A DNA stretch of 64,000 nt, taken from assembly GCF_046035435.1 (NCBI RefSeq), contig NZ_JBFNFH010000002.1; one strand, 5' to 3'. The first letter of the stretch is position 1. The number at the start of each line of letters is the position of its first letter. The notes under the pieces were generated by a model. That model did no database searches. It saw only the letters and a list, made by a program, of their open reading frames with translations, and was not told the origin of the DNA. Of the stretch, positions 1-9,169 are shown one piece after another. The stretch is from Helcococcus bovis. Lineage in GTDB: Bacteria > Bacillota > Clostridia > Tissierellales > Peptoniphilaceae. A program made the translations under genes and the position numbers.

Positions 1-1
1 A

Positions 2-430
2 GATGCAAAAAAATTCGTTGACGATGTACAAGCAGAAATTATGAGAAGAACTGATAGAAAAATTGAAGTTTTAGTATATGGTGATGGTGCATTTAAAGAT
101 CCTATTGGTGGAATATGGGAATTAGCTGATCCTATTGTTTCCCCTGGATTTACAGATGGTTTAATCGGTAGACCAAATGAAGTTAAAATCAAATATCTTG
201 CAGATAATGATTTAGCGGATTTATCCGGTGAAGAAGCAATTAAAGCTATGAAAGAAAAAATCAAAACAAAAGATGGTGACGATGTTACACAAAATGCAAA
301 ATTAGGTACAACACCTCGTCAACTTACAGACCTTGTTGGCTCATTATGTGACCTAATGTCAGGTTCTGGAGATAAAGGTACTCCTGTAATTTACATTAAA
401 GGTTACTTTGATAATTACTCAGTTGAATAA
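2..430 (+). CDS. CofE-like (F420-0:L-glutamate ligase family) protein, C-terminal part
   Basis: The window opens inside this gene. The frame is open from base 2 and ends at TAA 428-430, leaving 142 C-terminal residues. Motifs GDGAFKDP, WELADP, TPRQLTDLVGSL and GTPVIYIKGYFDN match the family annotated in Firmicutes as coenzyme F420-0:L-glutamate ligase-like (COG1478), whose characterised members add gamma-linked glutamate to an acceptor. Firmicute members lack an established substrate, so only the family is assigned. The call rests on family resemblance, not on a catalytic motif. A strong hairpin about 20 bases after the stop makes this the last gene of its transcript. Start and operon context lie outside the window. 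Confidence 0.6.
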   Translation, partial: DAKKFVDDVQAEIMRRTDRKIEVLVYGDGAFKDPIGGIWELADPIVSPGFTDGLIGRPNEVKIKYLADNDLADLSGEEAIKAMKEKIKTKDGDDVTQNAKLGTTPRQLTDLVGSLCDLMSGSGDKGTPVIYIKGYFDNYSVE

Positions 431-449
431 AATTAAATAAAAAAATAAA

Positions 450-497
450 AAATAGTCATGTTCTCAAAATTTGAATTAGAACATGACTATTTTATTT
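450..497. terminator. bidirectional intrinsic terminator
   Basis: A 15-bp perfect stem (450-464 with 478-492, AAATAGTCATGTTCT) with a 13-base loop, flanked by A-rich and T-rich runs. It serves the CofE-like gene on the plus strand and the convergent carboxypeptidase gene on the minus strand, whose stop codon lies in the stem. Confidence 0.85.
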
Positions 498-1397
498 TTC
501 AATAATTCTTTTTATAATTTCATTTGCATCTTCATATCTTTGTTCATCAGTTTTTGAGCCTAATACATGAATAATATATTCTGTGTTTCCTTTGTAATAC
601 AATAAAATCAAATTATTTATACCATCTAAGGAACCTGTCTTAATTCCTTTAACATTTTCATTAAAATGCTTAAAATTAGGGTCTAAAAACTTATTCGTAT
701 TTATCCAAATATGCTTTGTATTATCAGGTAAAACAGATTGATATTCATAAGTAGATATCACATCTCTTATAAATTTATATTGAATAATATTTTTTACAAC
801 TTTATTTAGATCTTCAGATGTGGTATATGATTCATAATCAAATCCAGATGGATTATATATTTTAGTATTTTTATATCCCCTATTCCTCAAAAATATATTG
901 AATTTTTCTTGAAATAAGTCTAATCTAGTTTTTATATCTATTAAACTTTTATCTAAATTTTTTCCACAAAAATCAGCCAAAACATACGCAGCATCATTTC
1001 CTGATGGAACTAATAACCCTGCAACTAAATTTCTTAATGTATATTCTTTATATTCAATATTAGCTAAAGATGAATTTTTAGGTACGTATTCTAGTATGCC
1101 ATCCGAAGGATAAATTATAGTATCTAAATTATAATTTTCTATGACATAATCTATCAAAAATAATTTTGACAGACTTGCTGGAGATATTTTTTTGTTTTTA
1201 TTTTTTTCAAATATAACATTATTGTTTGTTTTATCAAAAACGTAAATAATTTCTGATTTCATTTTTGATTTAAAAATATAATTTTTTGCTATTAATAATA
1301 TAAAAATTATAAATAAAATGTATAAAATATTTTTAACAATTTTATTTTTGTTTAATCTACTTTTTTTTACTAAAATTTTACGACTATTAAAATCCAT
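492..1397 (-). CDS. serine-type D-Ala-D-Ala carboxypeptidase (peptidase S11)
   Basis: A 301-residue penicillin-binding protein of the DacA/S11 type, which trims the terminal D-Ala from peptidoglycan stem peptides outside the membrane. A single transmembrane segment at about residues 23-40 follows a lysine-rich cytoplasmic tail, so it is anchored at the N-terminus. The three active-site motifs are present in order: SLSK at 75-78, SGN at 132-134 and KTG at 253-255. Ribosome binding site GGAGGAG lies just before the ATG. It is shorter than classical DacA and lacks the C-terminal beta domain and amphipathic anchor helix, so it resembles the compact S11 group, and the exact paralog is uncertain. 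It is transcribed alone, divergent from guaB. Confidence 0.85.
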   Translation of the reverse strand: MDFNSRKILVKKSRLNKNKIVKNILYILFIIFILLIAKNYIFKSKMKSEIIYVFDKTNNNVIFEKNKNKKISPASLSKLFLIDYVIENYNLDTIIYPSDGILEYVPKNSSLANIEYKEYTLRNLVAGLLVPSGNDAAYVLADFCGKNLDKSLIDIKTRLDLFQEKFNIFLRNRGYKNTKIYNPSGFDYESYTTSEDLNKVVKNIIQYKFIRDVISTYEYQSVLPDNTKHIWINTNKFLDPNFKHFNENVKGIKTGSLDGINNLILLYYKGNTEYIIHVLGSKTDEQRYEDANEIIKRIIEK

Positions 1398-1481
1398 ATC
1401 TCCTCCTCAAAATAAATATAACTGTTAATGTAAAGGATTACAATTTTTTAACTAAAAAGTTATTAATTAAATTGTATCCCT

Positions 1482-1510
1482 TTGACTTTACTAAACATAA
1501 ATGGTAAAAT
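1482..1510 (+). promoter_or_regulatory. predicted sigma-A promoter of guaB
   Basis: TTGACT at 1482-1487, a 17-base spacer, and TAAAAT at 1505-1510 preceded by an extended -10 TG at 1502-1503. It lies 66 bases before the guaB start. No purine riboswitch fold was recognised in the leader. Confidence 0.7.
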
Positions 1511-1576
1511 TAATCACAAATTTAGATATTTTAAATTTTAATTTTGAAAATATTTAGTAATAAGAAAGGATATTTT

Positions 1577-3082
1577 ATGGCATTTTATTTTAGCGAACCA
1601 TCAAGAACATTTAGTGAATACTTATTGGTACCTGGTTATTCATCAAAACAACATATGGTATCAAATGTAAGTTTAAAAACACCTATTACAAAATTTAAAA
1701 AGGGTGAAACACCCAAGATTAGTGCGAATATTCCACTTGTATCAGCAATAATGCAAGCAGTTTCAGATGACAAAATGGCTGTTAGCTTAGCTAGAGAAGG
1801 TGGAATTTCTTTTATTTTCGGATCACAATCCATTGAATCTCAAGCAAATATGGTTAGAAAAGTTAAATCATATAAATCAGGATTTGTAATAAGTGATAGC
1901 AATTTATCTCCAGATGCAACTTTGGCAGATGTACTTGCATTGAAAGAAAGAAATGGTCATTCAACAATAGCAATAACTGAAGACGGTACAAGTAAAGGTA
2001 AACTTTTAGGACTTGTAACAAGTAGAGATTATAGAATTTCAAGAATGACTACTGATATTAAAGTTAAAGAATTTATGACTAAATTTGAAAATCTAATCTA
2101 TGCTAATGTTGGTTTAACACTAAGTCAAGCTAATGATATACTTTGGGAACATAAATTAAACGTTTTACCAATAGTTGATGATAATCAAAATCTACAATTC
2201 TTTGTATTTAGAAAAGATTATGATATGCACAAATCAAATCCTAATGAACTTCTAGATGATAATAAAAGCTTCGTAGTAGGAGCAGGTATCAATACTAGAG
2301 ATTATAAGGAAAGGGTACCTGCCCTAGTTGAAGCTGGATGTGATGTTTTATGCATCGATTCATCTGAAGGATTTAGCGAGTGGCAAAAAGACACTATTGA
2401 ATGGATTAGACAAAATTATGGAGATAATGTTAAAGTTGGTGCTGGTAATGTTGTTGATAAAGAAGGTTTTGATTTCCTTGCAGATGCAGGTGCTGATTTT
2501 ATCAAAATTGGTATCGGTGGTGGATCAATTTGTATTACAAGAGAACAAAAAGGTATCGGACGTGGTCAAGCTTCTGCAGTAATTGAAGTTGCTAAAGCTA
2601 GAGATGAATATTTTGAAAAAACTGGTGTTTATGTTCCTGTTTGTTCAGATGGTGGAATTGTACACGACTATCATATGACTCTTGCTCTTGCAATGGGTGC
2701 TGATTTTATAATGTTAGGTAGATATTTTGCAAGATTTGATGAATCTCCTACAAATAAAGTAAATATAAATGGTAATTTTGTTAAAGAATATTGGGGTGAA
2801 GGTTCAAATAGAGCTAGAAACTGGCAAAGATATGATCTAGGTGGAGCTTCAAATCTAAAATTTGAAGAAGGTGTTGATTCATATGTTCCTTATGCAGGGT
2901 CTTTACATGATAATGTAAATTTAACAATTAATAAAATTAAAGCAACTATGTGTAATTGTGGTGCTTTGAGTATTAAAGAATTACAAGAAAACGCAAAGAT
3001 TACTCTTGTTTCCTCTACTTCTATAGTTGAAGGTGGAGCTCACGATGTTATCGTAAAAGATAATTTTCAAAATAAAATTTAG
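1577..3082 (+). CDS. guaB: IMP dehydrogenase
   Basis: Oxidises IMP to XMP with NAD, the first committed step of GMP synthesis in the cytoplasm. The 501-residue barrel contains two CBS domains at about residues 100-215. The catalytic loop GSICITREQ places the nucleophilic cysteine at residue 319, and the monovalent-cation and flap elements follow (IGRGQA, then the MLGRYFARF and EYWGEGSNRA segments). An upstream in-frame ATG at 1544 exists, but AGAAAGGA sits at the right distance before the ATG at 1577 and homologs begin MAFYF, so 1577 is chosen. It is a single-gene transcript with its own promoter and terminator. Confidence 0.93.
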   Translation: MAFYFSEPSRTFSEYLLVPGYSSKQHMVSNVSLKTPITKFKKGETPKISANIPLVSAIMQAVSDDKMAVSLAREGGISFIFGSQSIESQANMVRKVKSYKSGFVISDSNLSPDATLADVLALKERNGHSTIAITEDGTSKGKLLGLVTSRDYRISRMTTDIKVKEFMTKFENLIYANVGLTLSQANDILWEHKLNVLPIVDDNQNLQFFVFRKDYDMHKSNPNELLDDNKSFVVGAGINTRDYKERVPALVEAGCDVLCIDSSEGFSEWQKDTIEWIRQNYGDNVKVGAGNVVDKEGFDFLADAGADFIKIGIGGGSICITREQKGIGRGQASAVIEVAKARDEYFEKTGVYVPVCSDGGIVHDYHMTLALAMGADFIMLGRYFARFDESPTNKVNINGNFVKEYWGEGSNRARNWQRYDLGGASNLKFEEGVDSYVPYAGSLHDNVNLTINKIKATMCNCGALSIKELQENAKITLVSSTSIVEGGAHDVIVKDNFQNKI

Positions 3083-3102
3083 ATAATAAAATTAATTAGA
3101 TT

Positions 3103-3133
3103 GGCTTTCTCTTAATCGAGTGAGCCTTTTTTA
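3103..3133 (+). terminator. intrinsic terminator of guaB
   Basis: GGCTTTCTC pairs with GAGTGAGCC (two internal mismatches) and is followed by TTTTTTA. The stop codon of the convergent adhesin remnant lies inside it. Confidence 0.6.
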
Positions 3134-4760
3134 TTTTTAATTGTTATAAATGTAAATATCAATCCTAATGTAGAAATAATTGTCATAGCTCCAAATAAAG
3201 CTACTCCACTATCTCCTGTTTCAGGCTTTTCTGGTTTCTTTAAAATATCAACAGTTTGACCTTTATCATTAAAGTCTTTATGTTCTGCTACTTTTCTTAC
3301 TTTTCCTTCTACTGAAATATCACTTAATGTTTCAAATGCTACAGGTGAGATACCTCTTAAATCTTTTGCATTAACTGTGATAAATACTTCTGCTACTCCA
3401 TCTTTTGTTTCAGGAGTAAATTCTAAACTTGCTGTTAATTCTTTACCGTTAGCATCTTTTAATACTTCTTTTGTTACACTATTCATTAAAACTAAGTCAA
3501 ATCTCATTTTAATTCCTAGTACTAAATCAAAGTATTCAATACGATCTACTAAATGTATTAATTTATCTAATGGTAAAAATTCTTTAGCTCCAGTTCCCAC
3601 TTCCATTAATGTTGTTTTAATTCTTGGGTTTGTTGTTCTTGTTGTTTGAGCTTTATCATGTATATCTCTATGGAATGTTATTAACTTCCCATCTTTGTAT
3701 AAATCTTCAAATACAACTGTTTCTTTACCTCTTACAACACTTCCTGGTACTGTAAATAATAATTCTAAAAATCCATTTCTACTTGTTGGAATAAATTCTT
3801 TACTTGCTTTTACTTCCTTACCATTTACTAAAACTGGTTTATTTGTTAATTTATACATTAATGTACCATCTACAATGTATGTCTTTCCAATAATTAAATC
3901 GTAATACATTACTTTATCTTTAATGATAACTTCTTCTAATGGTAATGATTCTTTTTTACCAGTTTCATTATCTACAGCAGTTGTTTCAATGCTTGGAATT
4001 TTTTCATCTTCAACTTCTACTTCTAATGTTTCTCCATGTTTTGTATTTGTTGGATCAACATTTACTTTTTCTTCATTTTTGAAATAACCTTTTGGAGATT
4101 CAACTTCTTCTAAGTAATATTTTCCAGCATTTGGTAAGTCTACAATTTCAATCTTACCATTTTTATCTGTTATATAATCACCAACTACATTTTCTCCCTT
4201 AAGTTTATCTACAGCAACTAATCTATATTTAGCTCCTTATACTCTTTAGCTAAATAAATCCTATCACTAAATTCTGGTGTAAATTTTGGACTATAATAAT
4301 TTGAAATATATAAGTGTGTTCTATGATACGCTGCATCTTCTCCACTTATCGATGTTTTAGTATTTCCATCAAAAGTTTCAAATTGTAATATTTTAGTTCC
4401 ATCATTTGCTGTTGTCATTTCTGAATTTAATGTTTTTGATAACTCAATCCATTCATTTGGTCCCCCATAACCATAATATAATATTTTTAATAAAGTTTGA
4501 TCATAAATTTTACTTAGATCGGTAAATTTTATATTTTTATTTTCTCCAACATTGACAGGAGCTGGAGCATCAGCATTTAAGCATACAACAGCCCAATCGC
4601 TAATTGTCCAAAAAATGGGAGATCCCTTTTTCCATTCTATATTTTTCCTATAGAGATTTATATCTCTATCATTCCCTTCTTGAGCATAGCTATAATTTGG
4701 CGTTATTAAAAAACCAAATATAAAAGCGAATAATAAAATTTGTTTTATAATATTTTTCAT
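3112..4760 (-). pseudogene. truncated and frameshifted thioester/VaFE-repeat surface adhesin
   Basis: Two parts in different frames together resemble a cell-wall-anchored adhesin. The N-terminal part (4760-4218, 180 aa) has a signal peptide ending near SYAQE, then a partial thioester domain: a candidate thioester Cys in WAVVCLNAD, LLKILYYGYGGPNEW, and a THLYISNYY segment. It stops at TAG 4218-4220. The second frame is open from 4236 to 3112 with no start of its own. It encodes a SpaA/Cna-B-like domain (GAKYRLVAV, then KYYLEEVESPKGYF), two VaFE-type repeats (VVFEDLY, VAFETLS), and a C-terminal sorting signal (KPETGD, hydrophobic stretch, KNKK tail). The later part of the thioester domain, where the partner Gln should lie, is missing, and the span is 1649 bp, not a multiple of three. 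An internal deletion with frameshift is the simplest reading. Intact members are usually far longer. Confidence 0.75.
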
Positions 4761-4892
4761 TTTTCTTCCTTAAAAAATAAATTTATAAGTATTATATAAT
4801 ATAAATAAAAATTTAAACTGTCATTATTGTTACAAAAAATTAATATTTTATTTTTTTTGTGTTTTATATTAATATTATTTTAAGGAGTTATT

Positions 4893-6731
4893 ATGAAATT
4901 TTCAGAAAGTCAATTAAATGTTATTAATCATAAAGAAGGACCTGCCTTAGTATTGGCGGTACCTGGTTCTGGTAAAACTACCGTCTTATTAGCAAGAATA
5001 AACAATTTAATAAATAATGGAATAAATCCTGAAAATATTTTAGCTATGACATTTTCTAAGTCTCAAGCTAAAGATATGGAAGAAAGATACAGAAAAATAT
5101 ACGGAAATCAAAATATTCATTTTTCTACAATACATTCATTTACTTATGGAGTTTTGAGAAAATTTTCTAAATCATTATCAAATTTTCAAATAATTGAAAA
5201 TTCTAAAGACTATAATAAATATTCAATAGTTCAACAAATCTATCTACATATTAGAAAAAAATATATGAATGATGAGCAACTTGAAAGTTTTTTCAGGGTT
5301 TCTAGTTTCCTAAAAAATACATTAATGGATTATAATGATTATAAAAAAATGTATTCTAGTGCATTTAATGGATTTGAAAAAGTATATTCTATATATGAAA
5401 ATTTTAAGAAAACAAAAAATTTGCTAGATTTTGATGACATTCTTATAGAAGCATTAAAAATACTTCAAACAAATAAATATGCTCTAAAATTTCTACAAAA
5501 TAAATTTGAATATATACAAATAGATGAAGGTCAAGATACATCCTATGTACAATTAAAAATTATTAGTTTAATTTCACAAAAAAATAATAATTTATTTATT
5601 GTTGCTGACGATGATCAATCTATATATGGATTTAGAGGTGCAGATTCAAAACAATTACTTGATTTTCCTAAAGTTTATCCAAATGCTAAAATATTTTATA
5701 TGGAAAATAATTATCGATCAAGTGATAATATTGTAAAATTCTCTAATCTATTAATAAAAAATAATAAACAAAGATATTTAAAAATAATAAAATCAACTAA
5801 GGATGAGGGTGAGATTGTAGATATTACCGCTACAAAAAATACCAAACAACAAATAGAATTTGTATTGCAAAACGCAATAGAAAAATTAAAATTAAATGAA
5901 ACTGTAGCTATTTTATATAGAAATAATTTATCAGCAATTTCATTTATTAACTCTATACCTGAAGACTTAGATTTTTATATAAAAGACAGTAAATATGCAT
6001 TTTATTCTAATCAAATAATTTATGATATTATTGATATTATAAATTTTTCTAAAGATCAATATGATCTAAATTTATTTAAGAAAATATATTACAAGTTAAA
6101 TTTATTTATAAAAAAAGAATTTGTAAAGCAACTTGAATTTATGGACGAAAATTATGATGTTATTGAACGATTAAAGGATGTAGACGGCATGAATTCTTTC
6201 TTTTTAGAAAAAGTATATTTACTATCTTACTACATGGACAAATTATCATCTTTAAATTTTTATGATGCTATTTTATACATCCTAAGGAGTATGGATTATT
6301 ACGAATATGTAAAAGAGCTATCTAGAAGAACTTCCGGATCAATAATTGCTTTCGATAGAATTATTGATACTTTAATAAATATCTCAAAAGATGTAAAAAC
6401 TGTTTCAGAATTTGAACAAAAAGTTCAATTTTTAATAAATAAACAAAAACTACATAGTAATAATTCTTCAAATTTGATATTTTCAACTATACATGGATCA
6501 AAAGGTTTAGAGTTTGATAATGTATTTATGATAGATTTAATAGATAAAGAATTTCCTTCATCATATTCTTCATCTGTTAATGAAGAACTTGGAATTTTAG
6601 AAGAAGAAAGACGACTATTTTATGTTGGAATGACCAGAGCAAAGAAAAATTTAACATTGGTTTATCCTAAAAAACTTTATGTAAATGATACAAAACCTTC
6701 ATCTTTTATTGATGAAATAATTAAAAAATAA
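4893..6731 (+). CDS. UvrD/Rep-family superfamily 1 DNA helicase
   Basis: A 612-residue ATP-dependent 3'-5' helicase of the UvrD/PcrA group, acting in DNA repair or replication restart. Motif I GSGKTT is at 25-30, motif II is DEGQDT at 211-216 (DEFQDT or DEAQDT is more usual), and motif III is DDDQSIYGFRGA near 239. Motif IV/V elements are seen in TIHGSKGLEFD, and motif VI in FYVGMTRAKKN near the C-terminus. It is about 100 residues shorter than PcrA and lacks the PcrA tail, so it is probably a paralog and not the housekeeping PcrA. RBS AAGGAG precedes the ATG. It appears to be transcribed alone and ends at a terminator shared with the convergent MMPL operon. Confidence 0.85.
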   Translation: MKFSESQLNVINHKEGPALVLAVPGSGKTTVLLARINNLINNGINPENILAMTFSKSQAKDMEERYRKIYGNQNIHFSTIHSFTYGVLRKFSKSLSNFQIIENSKDYNKYSIVQQIYLHIRKKYMNDEQLESFFRVSSFLKNTLMDYNDYKKMYSSAFNGFEKVYSIYENFKKTKNLLDFDDILIEALKILQTNKYALKFLQNKFEYIQIDEGQDTSYVQLKIISLISQKNNNLFIVADDDQSIYGFRGADSKQLLDFPKVYPNAKIFYMENNYRSSDNIVKFSNLLIKNNKQRYLKIIKSTKDEGEIVDITATKNTKQQIEFVLQNAIEKLKLNETVAILYRNNLSAISFINSIPEDLDFYIKDSKYAFYSNQIIYDIIDIINFSKDQYDLNLFKKIYYKLNLFIKKEFVKQLEFMDENYDVIERLKDVDGMNSFFLEKVYLLSYYMDKLSSLNFYDAILYILRSMDYYEYVKELSRRTSGSIIAFDRIIDTLINISKDVKTVSEFEQKVQFLINKQKLHSNNSSNLIFSTIHGSKGLEFDNVFMIDLIDKEFPSSYSSSVNEELGILEEERRLFYVGMTRAKKNLTLVYPKKLYVNDTKPSSFIDEIIKK

Positions 6732-6735
6732 TATA

Positions 6736-6775
6736 AAAAGCTGTGCTGAAATCAAGCTCAACACAGCTTTTTTTA
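6736..6775. terminator. bidirectional intrinsic terminator
   Basis: AAAAGCTGTG (6736-6745) pairs with CACAGCTTTT (6762-6771), with A- and T-runs on either side. It separates the helicase gene from the convergent MMPL-associated gene. Confidence 0.8.
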
Positions 6776-9169
6776 ATCCCAAAATGTTATAATATCCCAA
6801 AGTTTTTCAAAAAAGGATGGAGATTTTTCAACAATATTTTCATCTTTTTTTAAGGCTTTTTCAATAGAATCTGATACATAAACAAATTGAACAAGTCTTA
6901 AATTTGTATTCTTTTCGCTTACAAAACTTTTTAACTTAAACCCTTCTTTTCTAAAAGCTTTTAATTTTTCATCAATTTGTTTTTTAGCTTTTTCTGTCAT
7001 ACCATTTGTGCTATTTTTTAATTTTGATGTTCCATATTCAAATTGTCCAAAACCATCTATAAATTTATTAAAACCATTTTTATATTGACCAAATCCATTG
7101 TAATAACTTAACACTCCAGATGAAAGTCTATATAGACCGCTTGAAAGTTCAGTTTCTCCATTAAGTATTTTATTATGATTTTCTACAAGTAAATCCATAC
7201 CTGTTTTCAATTGATTTACCTTGGAAATATCTTCTCCGAAATTTAACCTTTCTAAAATAATATTTATAGCATCATTTAATTTAGAGACTCCTCCTTTTAT
7301 TCCAATAATACCCTCAACTAGACTTTTTCCATTTAAATTTAATTCGCTAATTCCATTCCCTATTTTTTTACTTCCAGGAATTAAATCATTATTTATACCT
7401 TCGACTAATGATTTTGTCCCTTTCGTATATTCTACTAATCCATTGTGGAACTTTTGATATTCTCCCTTAAAACTAGTTAATTTTTTTATATTTTCCAATG
7501 CTTTGTTTTCATCAAATTCAATCAACGCTTTTCTTAAAGGTAATAATTTTCTGTTTAATTCAAGATTATAATCTTGAATAATTTTTATTAAATTATCTAT
7601 TTGATCATCAGATATTAATATACTATTTAGAATATCATTAATTATGTTAAATTTCTTTCTTGTATTTTCTATAATATTTGCTAACCTTACTGATTCATCT
7701 AAAAGTTTTTTTACATCTTCATTTTCTATATATTTTATATTTAATTTTTTAATTAAATCATCAGCATTTGTAGAAATATTACTTTTTTCTAACTCAGAAA
7801 TTATATTTGAAATTTTTATTTTTATATCATTTAATGATTTTTTCAAATCATCTGAAGATAAATTTTCTATTTTAAATTGTAGATCTACCCAAAACTTAAG
7901 TATATCATTTATAATATTTTTTAAGTTTTTCATATCTGATTCTGTTAAATTATCTAAAAACTGTAATTTATCAAAAAATGATAAACCATCTAAAATTTTT
8001 GAAGATCCATCTACAAGTTTTGAACCACCATCTATTAATTTTTTAGATTCATTTCCCATTTTTTCAATTCCTGATATATATTCCTTATATCCATCATCAA
8101 GTTTAGATACACCATCTGTATATTTTATAATACCATCAGAGTACTCTTTTAATCCATCATTTAATTGATTAGTACCTGTTGACATTTCAGACAAACCATT
8201 TTTTAATTGTTCCATACCTGAACCCAATTCTCCAATTTTTATAACTAATTCATCAATACCTTTTGAATATTTTTGTAAACCATTATTAAACTTTGATACA
8301 CCATCTTTTAACTGGTATTGTCCATCTTTTGTATCATCAATACCTTTATAAATATCATAAAGAGAATTATATAATAAATCAGCATTTGAATTTAATTGAT
8401 TTGCCCCATTAAATAAATCTTTTGAACCATTTCCAACTTGACCAATTGCATTTTCTAATAATTTTAATTCATTGGTAAATTCATCAATATCAGGAATATC
8501 AAAATTCATATTAAACGGAACTGCTGAAAATGTGAATGCATTCATCTTAAAATTTTCACTTTCAATTTCTATTTCGAAATTTAGTTCTTTTTCTGGTAAA
8601 ACTGCATACGTCAATAATTGTATACTTCCGTTAAATGCAATTGTTGCATCATTTACTTTTTTTACAACTGCATTTTTAGAATCTATACTTAATTGAAGTT
8701 GTCCTATATAGTAATCAGAATATATTTTATCAGCTTTAGGATTTTTTAATACACTTCCTTTAATTGTAATTAATCCTTTTTTACCAAGTATATCTTTTTC
8801 AGATAATTTTTTTCCGTCTAAATAGTAATCTAAATTTATATTCCAAGGAATTTCTTTATCCGGTTCATCACCTTGATAGAAAAACTTACCTTTTTTTGCA
8901 TTTATTGATATTTCATCTTCATTTTGATTAATAGATTCCAAAGACATTAAATTTTTTATACTCTTATATTTACCATAATCAAGTATTTTCTCATCTTTAT
9001 CTAAACTATAACCATTAACAACATAAACTCCTTTTTTATTACCAGTTGGAGATACAGAAATATATACAATTTCATCTTTTGTTGTATTCTCAGCCGCAAA
9101 CACATTTAATGGATATATTATAATCATTATTAATGATAAAATAACTAATGTAAACTTTTTAAAATTCAT
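6773..9169 (-). CDS. secreted heptad-repeat protein, partner of the MMPL transporter
   Basis: A 798-residue exported protein with a signal peptide (cleavage probably near FAAENT, residue 26). An N-terminal beta-rich region reaches about residue 230. Two blocks of Leu-x-x-Gly heptads follow (such as QLKDGVSKFNNGL, KLDDGYKEYISGI and KLVDGSSKILDGL), interrupted by a coiled-coil-like helical stretch near 400-560. Such repeats occur in YhgE/Pip-like proteins and in partners of Gram-positive MMPL exporters. No sorting signal or C-terminal membrane helix is seen. Its ATG directly abuts the MMPL stop codon (TAAATG), with the ribosome binding site AAGGAG inside the MMPL gene, so the two are translationally coupled and probably form one export system. 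The substrate is unknown. Confidence 0.7.
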   Translation of the reverse strand: MNFKKFTLVILSLIMIIIYPLNVFAAENTTKDEIVYISVSPTGNKKGVYVVNGYSLDKDEKILDYGKYKSIKNLMSLESINQNEDEISINAKKGKFFYQGDEPDKEIPWNINLDYYLDGKKLSEKDILGKKGLITIKGSVLKNPKADKIYSDYYIGQLQLSIDSKNAVVKKVNDATIAFNGSIQLLTYAVLPEKELNFEIEIESENFKMNAFTFSAVPFNMNFDIPDIDEFTNELKLLENAIGQVGNGSKDLFNGANQLNSNADLLYNSLYDIYKGIDDTKDGQYQLKDGVSKFNNGLQKYSKGIDELVIKIGELGSGMEQLKNGLSEMSTGTNQLNDGLKEYSDGIIKYTDGVSKLDDGYKEYISGIEKMGNESKKLIDGGSKLVDGSSKILDGLSFFDKLQFLDNLTESDMKNLKNIINDILKFWVDLQFKIENLSSDDLKKSLNDIKIKISNIISELEKSNISTNADDLIKKLNIKYIENEDVKKLLDESVRLANIIENTRKKFNIINDILNSILISDDQIDNLIKIIQDYNLELNRKLLPLRKALIEFDENKALENIKKLTSFKGEYQKFHNGLVEYTKGTKSLVEGINNDLIPGSKKIGNGISELNLNGKSLVEGIIGIKGGVSKLNDAINIILERLNFGEDISKVNQLKTGMDLLVENHNKILNGETELSSGLYRLSSGVLSYYNGFGQYKNGFNKFIDGFGQFEYGTSKLKNSTNGMTEKAKKQIDEKLKAFRKEGFKLKSFVSEKNTNLRLVQFVYVSDSIEKALKKDENIVEKSPSFFEKLWDIITFWD

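Noticed and set aside
7644..8168. Long plus-strand frame inside the heptad-repeat gene
   Set aside because: It is antisense to a well-supported gene, Ser/Phe/Ile-rich as expected for a shadow, and has no ribosome binding site.
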